A stretch of 64,000 nt of DNA from Finegoldia magna ATCC 53516. GTDB taxonomy: Bacteria; Bacillota; Clostridia; Tissierellales; Peptoniphilaceae. Below are positions 8,040-15,945 of this stretch, piece after piece. Position numbers and translations under genes: made by a program. A model generated the notes under the pieces. The model did not search any database. It had not been told where the DNA came from and worked only from the letters and a program-made list of their open reading frames with translations. Positions within the stretch are counted from its first letter, which is position 1, and each line of letters starts with the position of its first letter. The stretch covers positions 265,001-329,000 of the forward strand of contig NZ_CM000955.1 of the NCBI RefSeq assembly GCF_000159695.1. Direction: 5' to 3'.

Positions 8040-11000
8040 TTATTTTCTTATAACTTCAATTTTAACATTTTCTCCATTCAAATCAACATCTTCCCCGTCC
8101 ACATTTTCATCAATTATAATGTCAACTGTTAATGTTTCATCTTTTATGAAGTCTTCATATTGTTCAATTGCTTTTTTAATATCATCTGTAGGCTTGATTT
8201 TGATTATTATATTATCTAATACATCAAAGTCGTTTGATTTTCTCATTTGTTGAACTTTACTTACAAGCTCACGCGCATATCCTTCCATCAATAATTCATC
8301 AGTGATTTCTGTGTCCAAGATTACGAAATAATCTCCTTGCATTGTCACATCGAAGCCTTCTTTAGAGTTGATTCTTACATCAACGTAATCTCTCTTAATG
8401 TCGATGTCTTCATCGTCTAATTTAATATTCAAATCTGATTTGTCTAGTTTTGATACGAAATCCTTAGCGTTGATATCTTTCAAATAATTTCCAAAAGATT
8501 TGATGTGTTTACCAAGAATACTACCTGCAACTTTGAAGTTAGGTTTTAGTTCGTAATTCATAAATTCGGACAAATCTTTCTTGTATTCGATATCTTTTAA
8601 GTTGATTTCTTCTTTGATTAAATCCTTGAACTCTTCAATCTTATCCTTAAATCTTTCATCTAGGACTATTTTCTTCAATGGTTGACGAACTTTAATATTC
8701 ACTTCTTCACGAGAAGCTCTTGCAAGTGTTACAAAAGTTCTTACCATTTCCATTTTTTCTTCTAATTTATTGTCGATTAAATCTTCATTTACCTTATCGA
8801 AATAAGCTAAGTGAACTGATTTTTCGCCAGTTAAATCGTGATACATTTCCTCTGCGATAAATGGAGTAAATGGAGCGATTAATTTAGTAAGTCCAACTAA
8901 TATTTCGTAAGTTGTGTTGTAAACAGATTTTTTGTCATCATCCATCTCTGTTTTCCAGAATCTTCTTCTGTTACGTCTGATGTACCAGTTTGATAAATCT
9001 TCGATTACAAAGTTAGAAATTTCTCTGGCAACTTTTGTATATTCAAATTTATCCATATTTTCGAAGTAGAATTTTTGTAGATTTGTAAACTTAGACAAAA
9101 TCCATTTGTCTATCACAGCTCTGTCTTTATATTCTACAAAATATTCTGTAGGATCTGTTTCATCAGTTGTCGCATACATTTGGAAGAAGTTGTAAGTGTT
9201 TCTGAATGATCTGAAGAATTTGCTTTCTACTTCTTGTAATCCACTTACATCGAATTTTGTTGGAATCCATGGTGGAGATACATAAAGTGAGTAGAATCTA
9301 ACAACGTCCGCCCCGTATTTATCGAATAATTCTATAGGATCAATTGTGTTTCCTCTGGACTTACTCATCTTCTTTCCATCTTTATCCAAGATTAAATCAT
9401 TTACCAATACATTTTTGTAAGGTGCTTTTCCTGTAATCATTGTAGAAATAGCTAACAAAGAATAGAACCATCCACGTGTTTGGTCAATTCCTTCGTTGAT
9501 GAAATCTGCTGGGAACACTTTATCAAAATCATCTGTGTGTTCAAATGGCCAGTGTTGTTGCGCAAATGGCATAGCTCCAGAGTCAAACCAAACGTCAATA
9601 ACATCTTTTTCTCTAGTCATTATTTCGCCACATTCTGGACATCTAATATGAACATCATCAACGTATGGTCTGTGAAGTTCTATATTTTCATCGATATCTT
9701 CAATCGCCAATTCTTTTAATTCTTTTCTTGAACCAACAGAAAGTGTGTGATTACATTTATCACATTTCCAGATATTTAATGGAGTTCCCCAGTATCTATT
9801 TCTAGAAATTGCCCAGTCTTTAATATTTTCAAGCCAATTTCCAAATCTTCCTTCACCAACGTGATCTGGATACCAATTTACACCGTTATTGTTTTCAACT
9901 AATTTATCTTTTAGTTTACTAACTTCAATGTACCATGATGGTTTTGAATAATAAATAAGTGGTGTGTGACATCTCCAGCAGTGAGGATAATTGTGTTCGA
10001 TTTTTTGTTTTCTGAATAATTTGTTTTCTTCTTTTAATCTTTGCAACACTTCTGGATCTGTATCCATAACGTGTTGGCCATCCCAAGGACCGCCAACAAA
10101 TTTTCCTTCTTCATCAACAGGATTGATTAATGGCAAATCGTATCTTCTTCCTGTTTGATAGTCATCTTCCCCAAAAGCTGGTGCAGTGTGAACAATTCCT
10201 GTACCATCTTCAACAGTTACATAATCTGCACAAGTCACATAAAATGCTTTTTTGTTAACATCATAAATAGGCAAAAGTTGTTCGTATTCCATATACTCCA
10301 TATCTTTACCCTTTAATTCTTTGATTAAAGTGTAGTCTTCGCCTTCGTGACCCAACAAATCGTGTGCTTTATTTTTTGCAAGATAAATCTTTTCTCCGTC
10401 TTTTTCTGCCAAAATATAATCGATATCTGGATGAACTGTCAAACAAACATTTGATGGCAATGTCCAAGGAGTTGTAGTCCACGCTAAGAAATATTCATCT
10501 GCACCTTTTCTTTTGAATTTAACGTACGCTGTTGTAGTTTTGATATTTTCATAACCTTGTGCAACTTCGTGTGATGCAAGACCAGTACCACATCTTGGAC
10601 AATATGGAAGGATTTTCGCTCCTTCGTAAATCAATCCGTCCTTATACATTTTGTCAAGCAATGCCCACACTGATTCAATGTAATTATTGTCCAAAGTAAT
10701 ATATGGATCATCCATATCCACATTGTATGCCATTCTATCTGACATCTCTTGCCATTTTTCTCTGTAAGAAAATACAGATTTCTTACATTCTTCGTTGAAC
10801 TTTTCTACGCCGTAATTTTCGATTTCTTTTTTATCGTGAAGACCAAGTTTCTTTTCAACTTCAATCTCAACTGGAAGACCATGAGTATCCCAACCAGCTT
10901 TTTTGTAAACTTTATATCCTTGCATAGTCTTGTATCTGCAAGTCATATCCTTCAAAGTTCTACTTATAACGTGATGAATTCCTGGTTTTCCATTTGCAGT

Positions 11001-11147
11001 TGGAGGACCATCATAGAACACATATCTATTTTCTTCATCTCTACTGTTGTAAGTTTCATTCAAAAGATCAATCTCTTTCCAATACTTACTAGTAGCCTGT
11101 TCACGTTCCTTAACAGGTTTCTTAGAAAGTTCCTTAAACTTTTTCAT
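8040..11147 (-). CDS. ileS: Isoleucyl-tRNA synthetase, type 2-like, with swapped GIHH signature
   Basis: This 1035-residue enzyme charges tRNA-Ile. The Rossmann catalytic domain starts with DGPPTANGKPGIHHV, then KAGWDTHGLPVE. A CP1 editing domain, zinc-binding cysteines (CPRCG about 185; CDKC and CPEC in the 490-530 region), GKKMSKSRGN and an anticodon-binding C-terminal domain follow. Length and the GWDTHGLPVE segment fit the eukaryote-like type 2 group, known for low sensitivity to mupirocin. The class I HxGH signature reads G56-I-H58-H59, the swapped GxHH form. A T-box leader controls it and a strong terminator follows. Confidence 0.97.
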   Translation of the reverse strand: MKKFKELSKKPVKEREQATSKYWKEIDLLNETYNSRDEENRYVFYDGPPTANGKPGIHHVISRTLKDMTCRYKTMQGYKVYKKAGWDTHGLPVEIEVEKKLGLHDKKEIENYGVEKFNEECKKSVFSYREKWQEMSDRMAYNVDMDDPYITLDNNYIESVWALLDKMYKDGLIYEGAKILPYCPRCGTGLASHEVAQGYENIKTTTAYVKFKRKGADEYFLAWTTTPWTLPSNVCLTVHPDIDYILAEKDGEKIYLAKNKAHDLLGHEGEDYTLIKELKGKDMEYMEYEQLLPIYDVNKKAFYVTCADYVTVEDGTGIVHTAPAFGEDDYQTGRRYDLPLINPVDEEGKFVGGPWDGQHVMDTDPEVLQRLKEENKLFRKQKIEHNYPHCWRCHTPLIYYSKPSWYIEVSKLKDKLVENNNGVNWYPDHVGEGRFGNWLENIKDWAISRNRYWGTPLNIWKCDKCNHTLSVGSRKELKELAIEDIDENIELHRPYVDDVHIRCPECGEIMTREKDVIDVWFDSGAMPFAQQHWPFEHTDDFDKVFPADFINEGIDQTRGWFYSLLAISTMITGKAPYKNVLVNDLILDKDGKKMSKSRGNTIDPIELFDKYGADVVRFYSLYVSPPWIPTKFDVSGLQEVESKFFRSFRNTYNFFQMYATTDETDPTEYFVEYKDRAVIDKWILSKFTNLQKFYFENMDKFEYTKVAREISNFVIEDLSNWYIRRNRRRFWKTEMDDDKKSVYNTTYEILVGLTKLIAPFTPFIAEEMYHDLTGEKSVHLAYFDKVNEDLIDNKLEEKMEMVRTFVTLARASREEVNIKVRQPLKKIVLDERFKDKIEEFKDLIKEEINLKDIEYKKDLSEFMNYELKPNFKVAGSILGKHIKSFGNYLKDINAKDFVSKLDKSDLNIKLDDEDIDIKRDYVDVRINSKEGFDVTMQGDYFVILDTEITDELLMEGYARELVSKVQQMRKSNDFDVLDNIIIKIKPTDDIKKAIEQYEDFIKDETLTVDIIIDENVDGEDVDLNGENVKIEVIRK

Positions 11148-11172
11148 AAAAATATCTCCTTATAAAATAATT

Positions 11173-11394
11173 AAAAAATCCCTCGGAAAATTAATTCCAA
11201 GGGACGAATAAACCGCGGTACCACCCTAATTGTGTAAACCTCTCATTTCTTGTAACGCCAAGTAATACGCACAGACCTGTTAGATCTGTGAGCTTCTTTC
11301 AGATGATTCAAATATTTTTTAATTTATCCCTCTCACCAAACAGGATTCTCTGTAAAATTAATCAAAATATTCCGTTCTGATCACAGCTTTTAAT
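11173..11394 (-). promoter_or_regulatory. T-box riboswitch controlling ileS (isoleucine)
   Basis: On the minus strand the conserved T-box AGGGTGGTACCGCGG lies at 11227-11213. It is followed by an intrinsic terminator (TCCCTTGGAA/TTCCGAGGGA stem, 11204-11179, then TTTTTT). Upstream are stem I elements (AGAGA and GGTG-type motifs, about 11355-11325). The segment TGAATCATCTG at 11310-11301 offers AUC, an isoleucine codon, as specifier. Uncharged tRNA-Ile should stabilise the antiterminator. The class is certain; the exact specifier position is inferred. Confidence 0.93.
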
Positions 11395-11400
11395 AGAATT

Positions 11401-11429
11401 ATAATAATATATTTTTAATAATTTGTCAA
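11401..11429 (-). promoter_or_regulatory. Promoter of the ileS T-box leader
   Basis: On the minus strand, TTGACA (11429-11424) and TATTAT (11406-11401) are exactly 17 bases apart. The predicted start near 11394 matches the 5' boundary of the T-box leader. Confidence 0.75.
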
Positions 11430-11487
11430 ATATTTATAAAAATTATACAAAATTTCACGTACCAATTCAGCTAAATTATTTTGCAAA

Positions 11488-11496
11488 TGATATAAT
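11488..11496 (+). promoter_or_regulatory. Extended -10 promoter of the CWB2/C39-like gene
   Basis: TGATATAAT is an extended -10 box. The -35 region (TTCAGC, 11466-11471) is weak and 19 bases away. The start codon follows about 60 bases downstream, after TAGGAGG. Confidence 0.5.
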
Positions 11497-11556
11497 GAAA
11501 TAAACAATTAATGAAATTTACATAAACACTTTAAATTTTAATATTAGGAGGACAAA

Positions 11557-13104
11557 ATGAAACACTTTAAAAATTTTAAAATCATTGCATTAGCTTTTGT
11601 ATTATCGGTTTCAATATCACAACCAACATCAGCTATAAAGCAAATCGAAAAAGTTTCAATCGAAGGAAAAAAACGATACGAAACAGCAATACAAATATCA
11701 AAAAAATCTTATCCAAAAACATCAGACACAGTTATAATCGTAAATTCAGAAAAAATCGCAGATTCGTTGTCAGTTGGTGTGTTGGCGCATAAAATAAATA
11801 GCCCTATACTTTTAACAGATCATGATGAAATTAACCAATCTACTTTAAAAGAAATTCAAAGACTGAAAACAACAAATATTATACTTGTAGGTGGCACTCA
11901 AAGTATTTCCAAATCACAAGAAACAAATCTAATAAACCAAGGTTATAAAGTAAGAAGGATTTATGGAAAAGACAGAATAGACACATCATTTTCAATCGCA
12001 ACAGAACTTTCTAATCTCAACCAAACAAAACAATTTGATAATGCATTTGTGGTTCACGCTACCAAATCAATCGTAGATTCAGCAAGTGTAAGTGCAGCTG
12101 CATGTAGTATGAATAGTCCAATTTTATTTGTTGGAAATGACACAAAATCATTTGAAGAAAAATATTCAAACTATACATTCAACAACACGTATTTAATAGG
12201 TGGAGCTACAGCAAAATTATCCAAGAATTTTCCAAATTCAAAAATCATTTATGGGAAAAACAGAAATGATACGAGCTTGAAAATAGCTGACACATTCTTC
12301 AATAATTCAAAATCCGTTTTCTTAGCCAAAAACGGTGAACAAAGATTTTATGAACTTATAGACTGCGTTACAGTGGCACCATTTGCAGCAAATGAAAAAT
12401 CCCCCATCATTTTTACATCAACAAAAAACGACTTAACACAATCTGAGAAAAATTTCTTCGACAAATTAAATCCCCATAAAATAACATTAGTCGGTGGTGG
12501 CCTTCATCCAAAATTTGACGAAATAATTGGAAAAACTCCACCGAAAAAAGAATACGTATTATTAAATGTATCTCAAATTAACCAAAACAAAGCCGGTTTA
12601 CCGATGGGCTGTGAAGCGGCATCACTTCTGCAATGTCTACACTACAAAAATATCAAAACTGACACAAATATTCATCAATTTATAAAAGAAATGCCAATTG
12701 CAAAAGACAACAATCCAAATCATGGGTTTGCAGGCTCTCCATTTAATATTGACGAAAAAATTTATCAATCAATATTCCCAGAACCTTTAACTAAATGGGC
12801 TAACAAATACGCAAACGCAGAAAATATTTCTGGCAAATCTTCAGAATACATCAGAGAAGAAATCGCAAAAGGAAACCCTGTAATATTCTTTGCTACGTAT
12901 AAATTCAGAAATCCAACATTCAAAGACTACTTCTGGGGCAAAAATGCACTCTACAACGCACACGTAATGGTAGTAGATGGCTACGATAAAAATAGAATGC
13001 ACATCGTAGATCCAGCAGAAGATAAACCAAACGGATATTGGATATCTCGCTCACTTTTTGATAGCAGATACAACATCAAAAAATACGCCGTCGTTGTTAG
13101 ATAA
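11557..13104 (+). CDS. Secreted cell-wall-binding (CWB2) protein with C39-like peptidase domain
   Basis: The 515-residue protein has a signal peptide (about 1-26). Three CWB2-type wall-binding repeats (about 30-325) are marked by RYETAIQIS, ILVGGT, RIYGKDRIDTS, LIGGAT and IIYGKNRNDTS. In other Firmicutes such repeats bind anionic wall polymers. The C-terminal domain (335-515) resembles C39-like peptidases: GLPMGCEAASL places the candidate nucleophile at Cys352, with NAHVMVVDGY (His469) and HIVDPAED (Asp485) as partners. It probably processes peptides at the cell surface; the substrate is unknown. It is a single-gene unit with its own promoter and terminator. Confidence 0.85.
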   Translation: MKHFKNFKIIALAFVLSVSISQPTSAIKQIEKVSIEGKKRYETAIQISKKSYPKTSDTVIIVNSEKIADSLSVGVLAHKINSPILLTDHDEINQSTLKEIQRLKTTNIILVGGTQSISKSQETNLINQGYKVRRIYGKDRIDTSFSIATELSNLNQTKQFDNAFVVHATKSIVDSASVSAAACSMNSPILFVGNDTKSFEEKYSNYTFNNTYLIGGATAKLSKNFPNSKIIYGKNRNDTSLKIADTFFNNSKSVFLAKNGEQRFYELIDCVTVAPFAANEKSPIIFTSTKNDLTQSEKNFFDKLNPHKITLVGGGLHPKFDEIIGKTPPKKEYVLLNVSQINQNKAGLPMGCEAASLLQCLHYKNIKTDTNIHQFIKEMPIAKDNNPNHGFAGSPFNIDEKIYQSIFPEPLTKWANKYANAENISGKSSEYIREEIAKGNPVIFFATYKFRNPTFKDYFWGKNALYNAHVMVVDGYDKNRMHIVDPAEDKPNGYWISRSLFDSRYNIKKYAVVVR

Positions 13105-13122
13105 TTTTATAATAGATACAAC

Positions 13123-13149
13123 AAAAGCCACCTTACGGTGGCTTTTATA
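13123..13149. terminator. Bidirectional terminator
   Basis: The perfect ten-base stem AAAAGCCACC/GGTGGCTTTT has a TTAC loop. It lies between convergent genes and can serve both. Confidence 0.88.
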
Positions 13150-13183
13150 TATTAATCTACTATTTTTCTAATCTTAATAAATT

Positions 13184-14161
13184 TTATTCATAGTAAGATT
13201 GGAATTGTTGTACTAATTGAGCTGCGATAACACTTGATGGTCTAATTTTTGCCAATTCTTCTTTTGCACGGTCAATTGCTTTACCAACTTCAACTCTCTT
13301 GTCGCCATGTCTTCTAGCTTGGATAGCTTTGTTCATAGCTTCTTTTAATGTTTCGATTTCAGTTTTTGTTGCTCTGTAATCTTCGCTGTTTAATGCTTCG
13401 AATACTGCTTGGTCTAATCTGTCGCCTAATTGATAAATTTCAGCTACAGTTGCTTGTGGTCTTAATCTTAAAGCTGTTATTTCACTGATTTCAGCGTTTA
13501 ATTTTTTGATTACTGCATCAGACATATTTTTCAATTCATGATATTTTAATGATCTAGCTTTTGCTAATTTGTGATCCAAATCAGATCTTACATAGATGTT
13601 TGCAGTATCATTTAATCCAGCATCTGGGTAGCTGAGTAATTTTTGTGATAATGCTTCGAATTGTGCCATGTAAACTTTCATGTCTTCTACTGTGTGGAAT
13701 GGAGATGCTGCGATTACAAATCCTCCGAAGATGTATTCAGCGATTTCTGCATGTGCTGCATCTACTTTGTATCTTAATTGAGTTGTAGCAAATCTGATTG
13801 CTCTTCCCATTCTTCCTAATAACAATAGTCTTTGTGGAATAGATGATAAGTCATAAATATCTGCTACTCCCATTCCTACAGCTGTTTGATCTATTTTTTC
13901 GCTAATTTCAAGAGAAGTTTCGTTGAATTTGTCAACCATTTCTTTTTCGTCTTCTCTTTTAACTTGGATTGAGTTAACTTCGTTTTGAATTGATTTGATT
14001 TGTCTTTTGTAAACTTCTGCTTCATCAATTCCTAATTTTTCAGTTTCTTCTGCGCCTTGAACGATTTCAAGTTTATCTTCTTGTGCATAAGATACTGCTG
14101 GTGCTACTGTTCCCAATAACATACTAGATAGTAATACTACTGATAATGCTTTTTTTAACAT
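13184..14161 (-). CDS. CAMP factor family pore-forming toxin (single-domain form)
   Basis: The protein has a signal peptide (about 1-28) and an all-helical body. Residues about 60-262 match the CAMP-factor (Cfb) family: IYDLSSIPQRL, AIRFATTQL, KVDAAHAEIAEYI, SPFHTVEDMKVYM, LLSYPDAGLNDTANIYVRSDLD and RPQATVAEI follow the order of the group B streptococcal protein. A further helical tail of about 65 residues, rich in Lys, Arg and Glu, is not part of the classic toxin. CAMP factors form pores and enhance sphingomyelinase lysis of red cells; activity here is inferred. I start at the second ATG (14161), nine bases after AGGAG, because the ATG at 14170 touches that site. The upstream stop lies in the same site, so it is coupled to the larger paralogue. 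Confidence 0.88.
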   Translation of the reverse strand: MLKKALSVVLLSSMLLGTVAPAVSYAQEDKLEIVQGAEETEKLGIDEAEVYKRQIKSIQNEVNSIQVKREDEKEMVDKFNETSLEISEKIDQTAVGMGVADIYDLSSIPQRLLLLGRMGRAIRFATTQLRYKVDAAHAEIAEYIFGGFVIAASPFHTVEDMKVYMAQFEALSQKLLSYPDAGLNDTANIYVRSDLDHKLAKARSLKYHELKNMSDAVIKKLNAEISEITALRLRPQATVAEIYQLGDRLDQAVFEALNSEDYRATKTEIETLKEAMNKAIQARRHGDKRVEVGKAIDRAKEELAKIRPSSVIAAQLVQQFQSYYE

Positions 14162-14173
14162 ATTTTTCATCTC

Positions 14174-15889
14174 CTAATAATTAAGTTCAAATGTTTTTAC
14201 TTGGTCTTTTAATTCGATTTTAACGTTGAAATCTTTAACCCATGTTCCAAATTCAAATCCGTTGTATTTAACTGATGCAACTCCGTTGTTAAAGTAAACG
14301 TCTCTTGCGATTGCTTTTTTAGTGTTTGACACTGTTACTTTTGCTGGTCCGTTGTACTTTTTACCATTTTTAGTTGCTTTGAATTCGATTGAGAATATTC
14401 CAGCTTTTCTTTCTGAAGGGTTGATTTCTGTTATTTGATATTCGTCTTTGTCAACTTTTTTGATTACGTTTAGTTTGAATTTATTAGTTACTCCGTTTTT
14501 TGTAGTTGCAGTTATTGTAGTTGATCCTTCTGCAACTGCTTCGATTGTTCCTTTTTCATTAACTGTTGCAATAGCTTCGTTGTCTGATTTGTAAGAAACT
14601 TGTTTTTCTAATGCATTTTCAGGGAATACAAATGTCTTTGATGCTAAATCAAATGTATCTCCAATTTTTAATGTAGTAGATTTTACTGAGAAACCAATAT
14701 TTTTAACTTCATAAATATCTTTTCCAACTGAAGAGTTACCTCCAACTACCCCGCCACCATTTGTATTAGTGTTAAGATATTCTGAGTTTTCTCCAGTGGC
14801 TTGTAAGAATGGAATTCCTTCTACGCTGTGACCAGGTTCTACGATGTGAAGTTCAAAGTTTGATTTTGCATAACCATCTTTAGAAACTACTGTAATCATA
14901 ACAGTTCCAGTTCTTAGTGGAATGATTGTTTTTCCAACGACTCTTGCCATGAATGCATTTGATGAGTAGATGAACACTTCTTTGTCTTTAACTTCGTTAG
15001 GTCTTACTATTGGGCTGATTGTTGTTGTTTTGTTGATTGAAATGGCTCCCATGTTGCCTTCTTTAAATTCGATTTTTTCAGCCTTGATTTTTGGTCCAGT
15101 AATTTTTTCCATTGCTGCGTGAAGTTTCTTAACTTGTTCGTCTAATTCACCACATTTTACTGTGATTCTAAATTGCAAACCAACAGTTTTTGAAATTTCT
15201 TCACTTAATTCTTTTACGATAAATGAATTACCAAATTTTGTTCTTGAAGCACGTACTTTTTTAGCTTCTCTGATTTCTCTCCAAACTGCAGCTTTTTTGT
15301 AAATAGTAGCTATGTCGTTTGGTCCCAAATCAGGATAAGCTAACAATTCTTGTTCCAATTGGTCAAATTTTTGGATGTAATCCATAATTTGAGCTTCACT
15401 AGCAAAAGGATTAACAGCATATAATAATCCAGTTATTATATATTCTGTTATTTTAGTGTGAGCTGCTACAACTTTGTTAGATAATTCAGTAGATGCAAAT
15501 CTGATTGCTCTACCAATTCTAATCATCAATTGTACTCTTACTGGAATTGTAGATAAATCATAGATTGTGTTTTCTAATGCTCCTACAGCTTCTGCACTTC
15601 CTACTGCTTGGCGTTGTTTCATTTCAGCTACTTTAATTTCTTTGTCTAAGAAATCATGTGCTTCATAAAACTGATCCATAACTTCCTTGTACTTTTCATC
15701 AGCTGGTTCTATGTCTTCAACTGATTTTACAGCTTGTGTCAAACCTTCTTTTAATTCTGAGATTTCAAGTTTAGGTTCTTCTTGTTGTACTTCCAAAGAA
15801 TCTGCGAAAACTTCACTCAAAGGTGCAACAGCTATAAAAGTCATAGCGAAAACTAAAATCATTGCTAATGATTTCTTTAAATGTTTCAT
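14174..15889 (-). CDS. CAMP factor family protein fused to Ig-like domains and a C-terminal module
   Basis: This 571-residue secreted protein has a signal peptide (about 1-30). A CAMP-factor domain (about 75-262) has IYDLSTIPVRV, AIRFASTELSNKV, NPFASEAQI, LLAYPDLGPNDIATIYKKA and TVGLQF. Two bacterial Ig-like (BIG2-type) domains follow (about 270-352 and 393-477), split by a Gly/Asn linker. The last 88 residues form a conserved domain with RKAGIF, GPAKVTV, VYFNNG and FGTWVKDF. The same Ig-Ig-tail order ends the papain-like protease encoded just upstream. Classic CAMP factors are about 226-255 residues, so this is an expanded form. It lies 56 bases after the protease gene and directly before the second CAMP gene. 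Confidence 0.87.
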   Translation of the reverse strand: MKHLKKSLAMILVFAMTFIAVAPLSEVFADSLEVQQEEPKLEISELKEGLTQAVKSVEDIEPADEKYKEVMDQFYEAHDFLDKEIKVAEMKQRQAVGSAEAVGALENTIYDLSTIPVRVQLMIRIGRAIRFASTELSNKVVAAHTKITEYIITGLLYAVNPFASEAQIMDYIQKFDQLEQELLAYPDLGPNDIATIYKKAAVWREIREAKKVRASRTKFGNSFIVKELSEEISKTVGLQFRITVKCGELDEQVKKLHAAMEKITGPKIKAEKIEFKEGNMGAISINKTTTISPIVRPNEVKDKEVFIYSSNAFMARVVGKTIIPLRTGTVMITVVSKDGYAKSNFELHIVEPGHSVEGIPFLQATGENSEYLNTNTNGGGVVGGNSSVGKDIYEVKNIGFSVKSTTLKIGDTFDLASKTFVFPENALEKQVSYKSDNEAIATVNEKGTIEAVAEGSTTITATTKNGVTNKFKLNVIKKVDKDEYQITEINPSERKAGIFSIEFKATKNGKKYNGPAKVTVSNTKKAIARDVYFNNGVASVKYNGFEFGTWVKDFNVKIELKDQVKTFELNY

Positions 15890-15945
15890 ATTTCCCTCCT
15901 ATGAACTAAATATTTTATTTAACAATCGGCACTACCCGCTATTGA

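Noticed and set aside
10749..11165. 138-residue plus-strand frame over the 5' end of ileS
   Set aside because: It is antisense to a certain gene, Phe/Ser-rich, without promoter or ribosome site.
15890..15945. Possible terminator between the protease and the large CAMP gene
   Set aside because: The inverted repeat (CAAT/ATTG with poorly paired interior) is too weak and no T-run follows, so I treat the genes as one operon.
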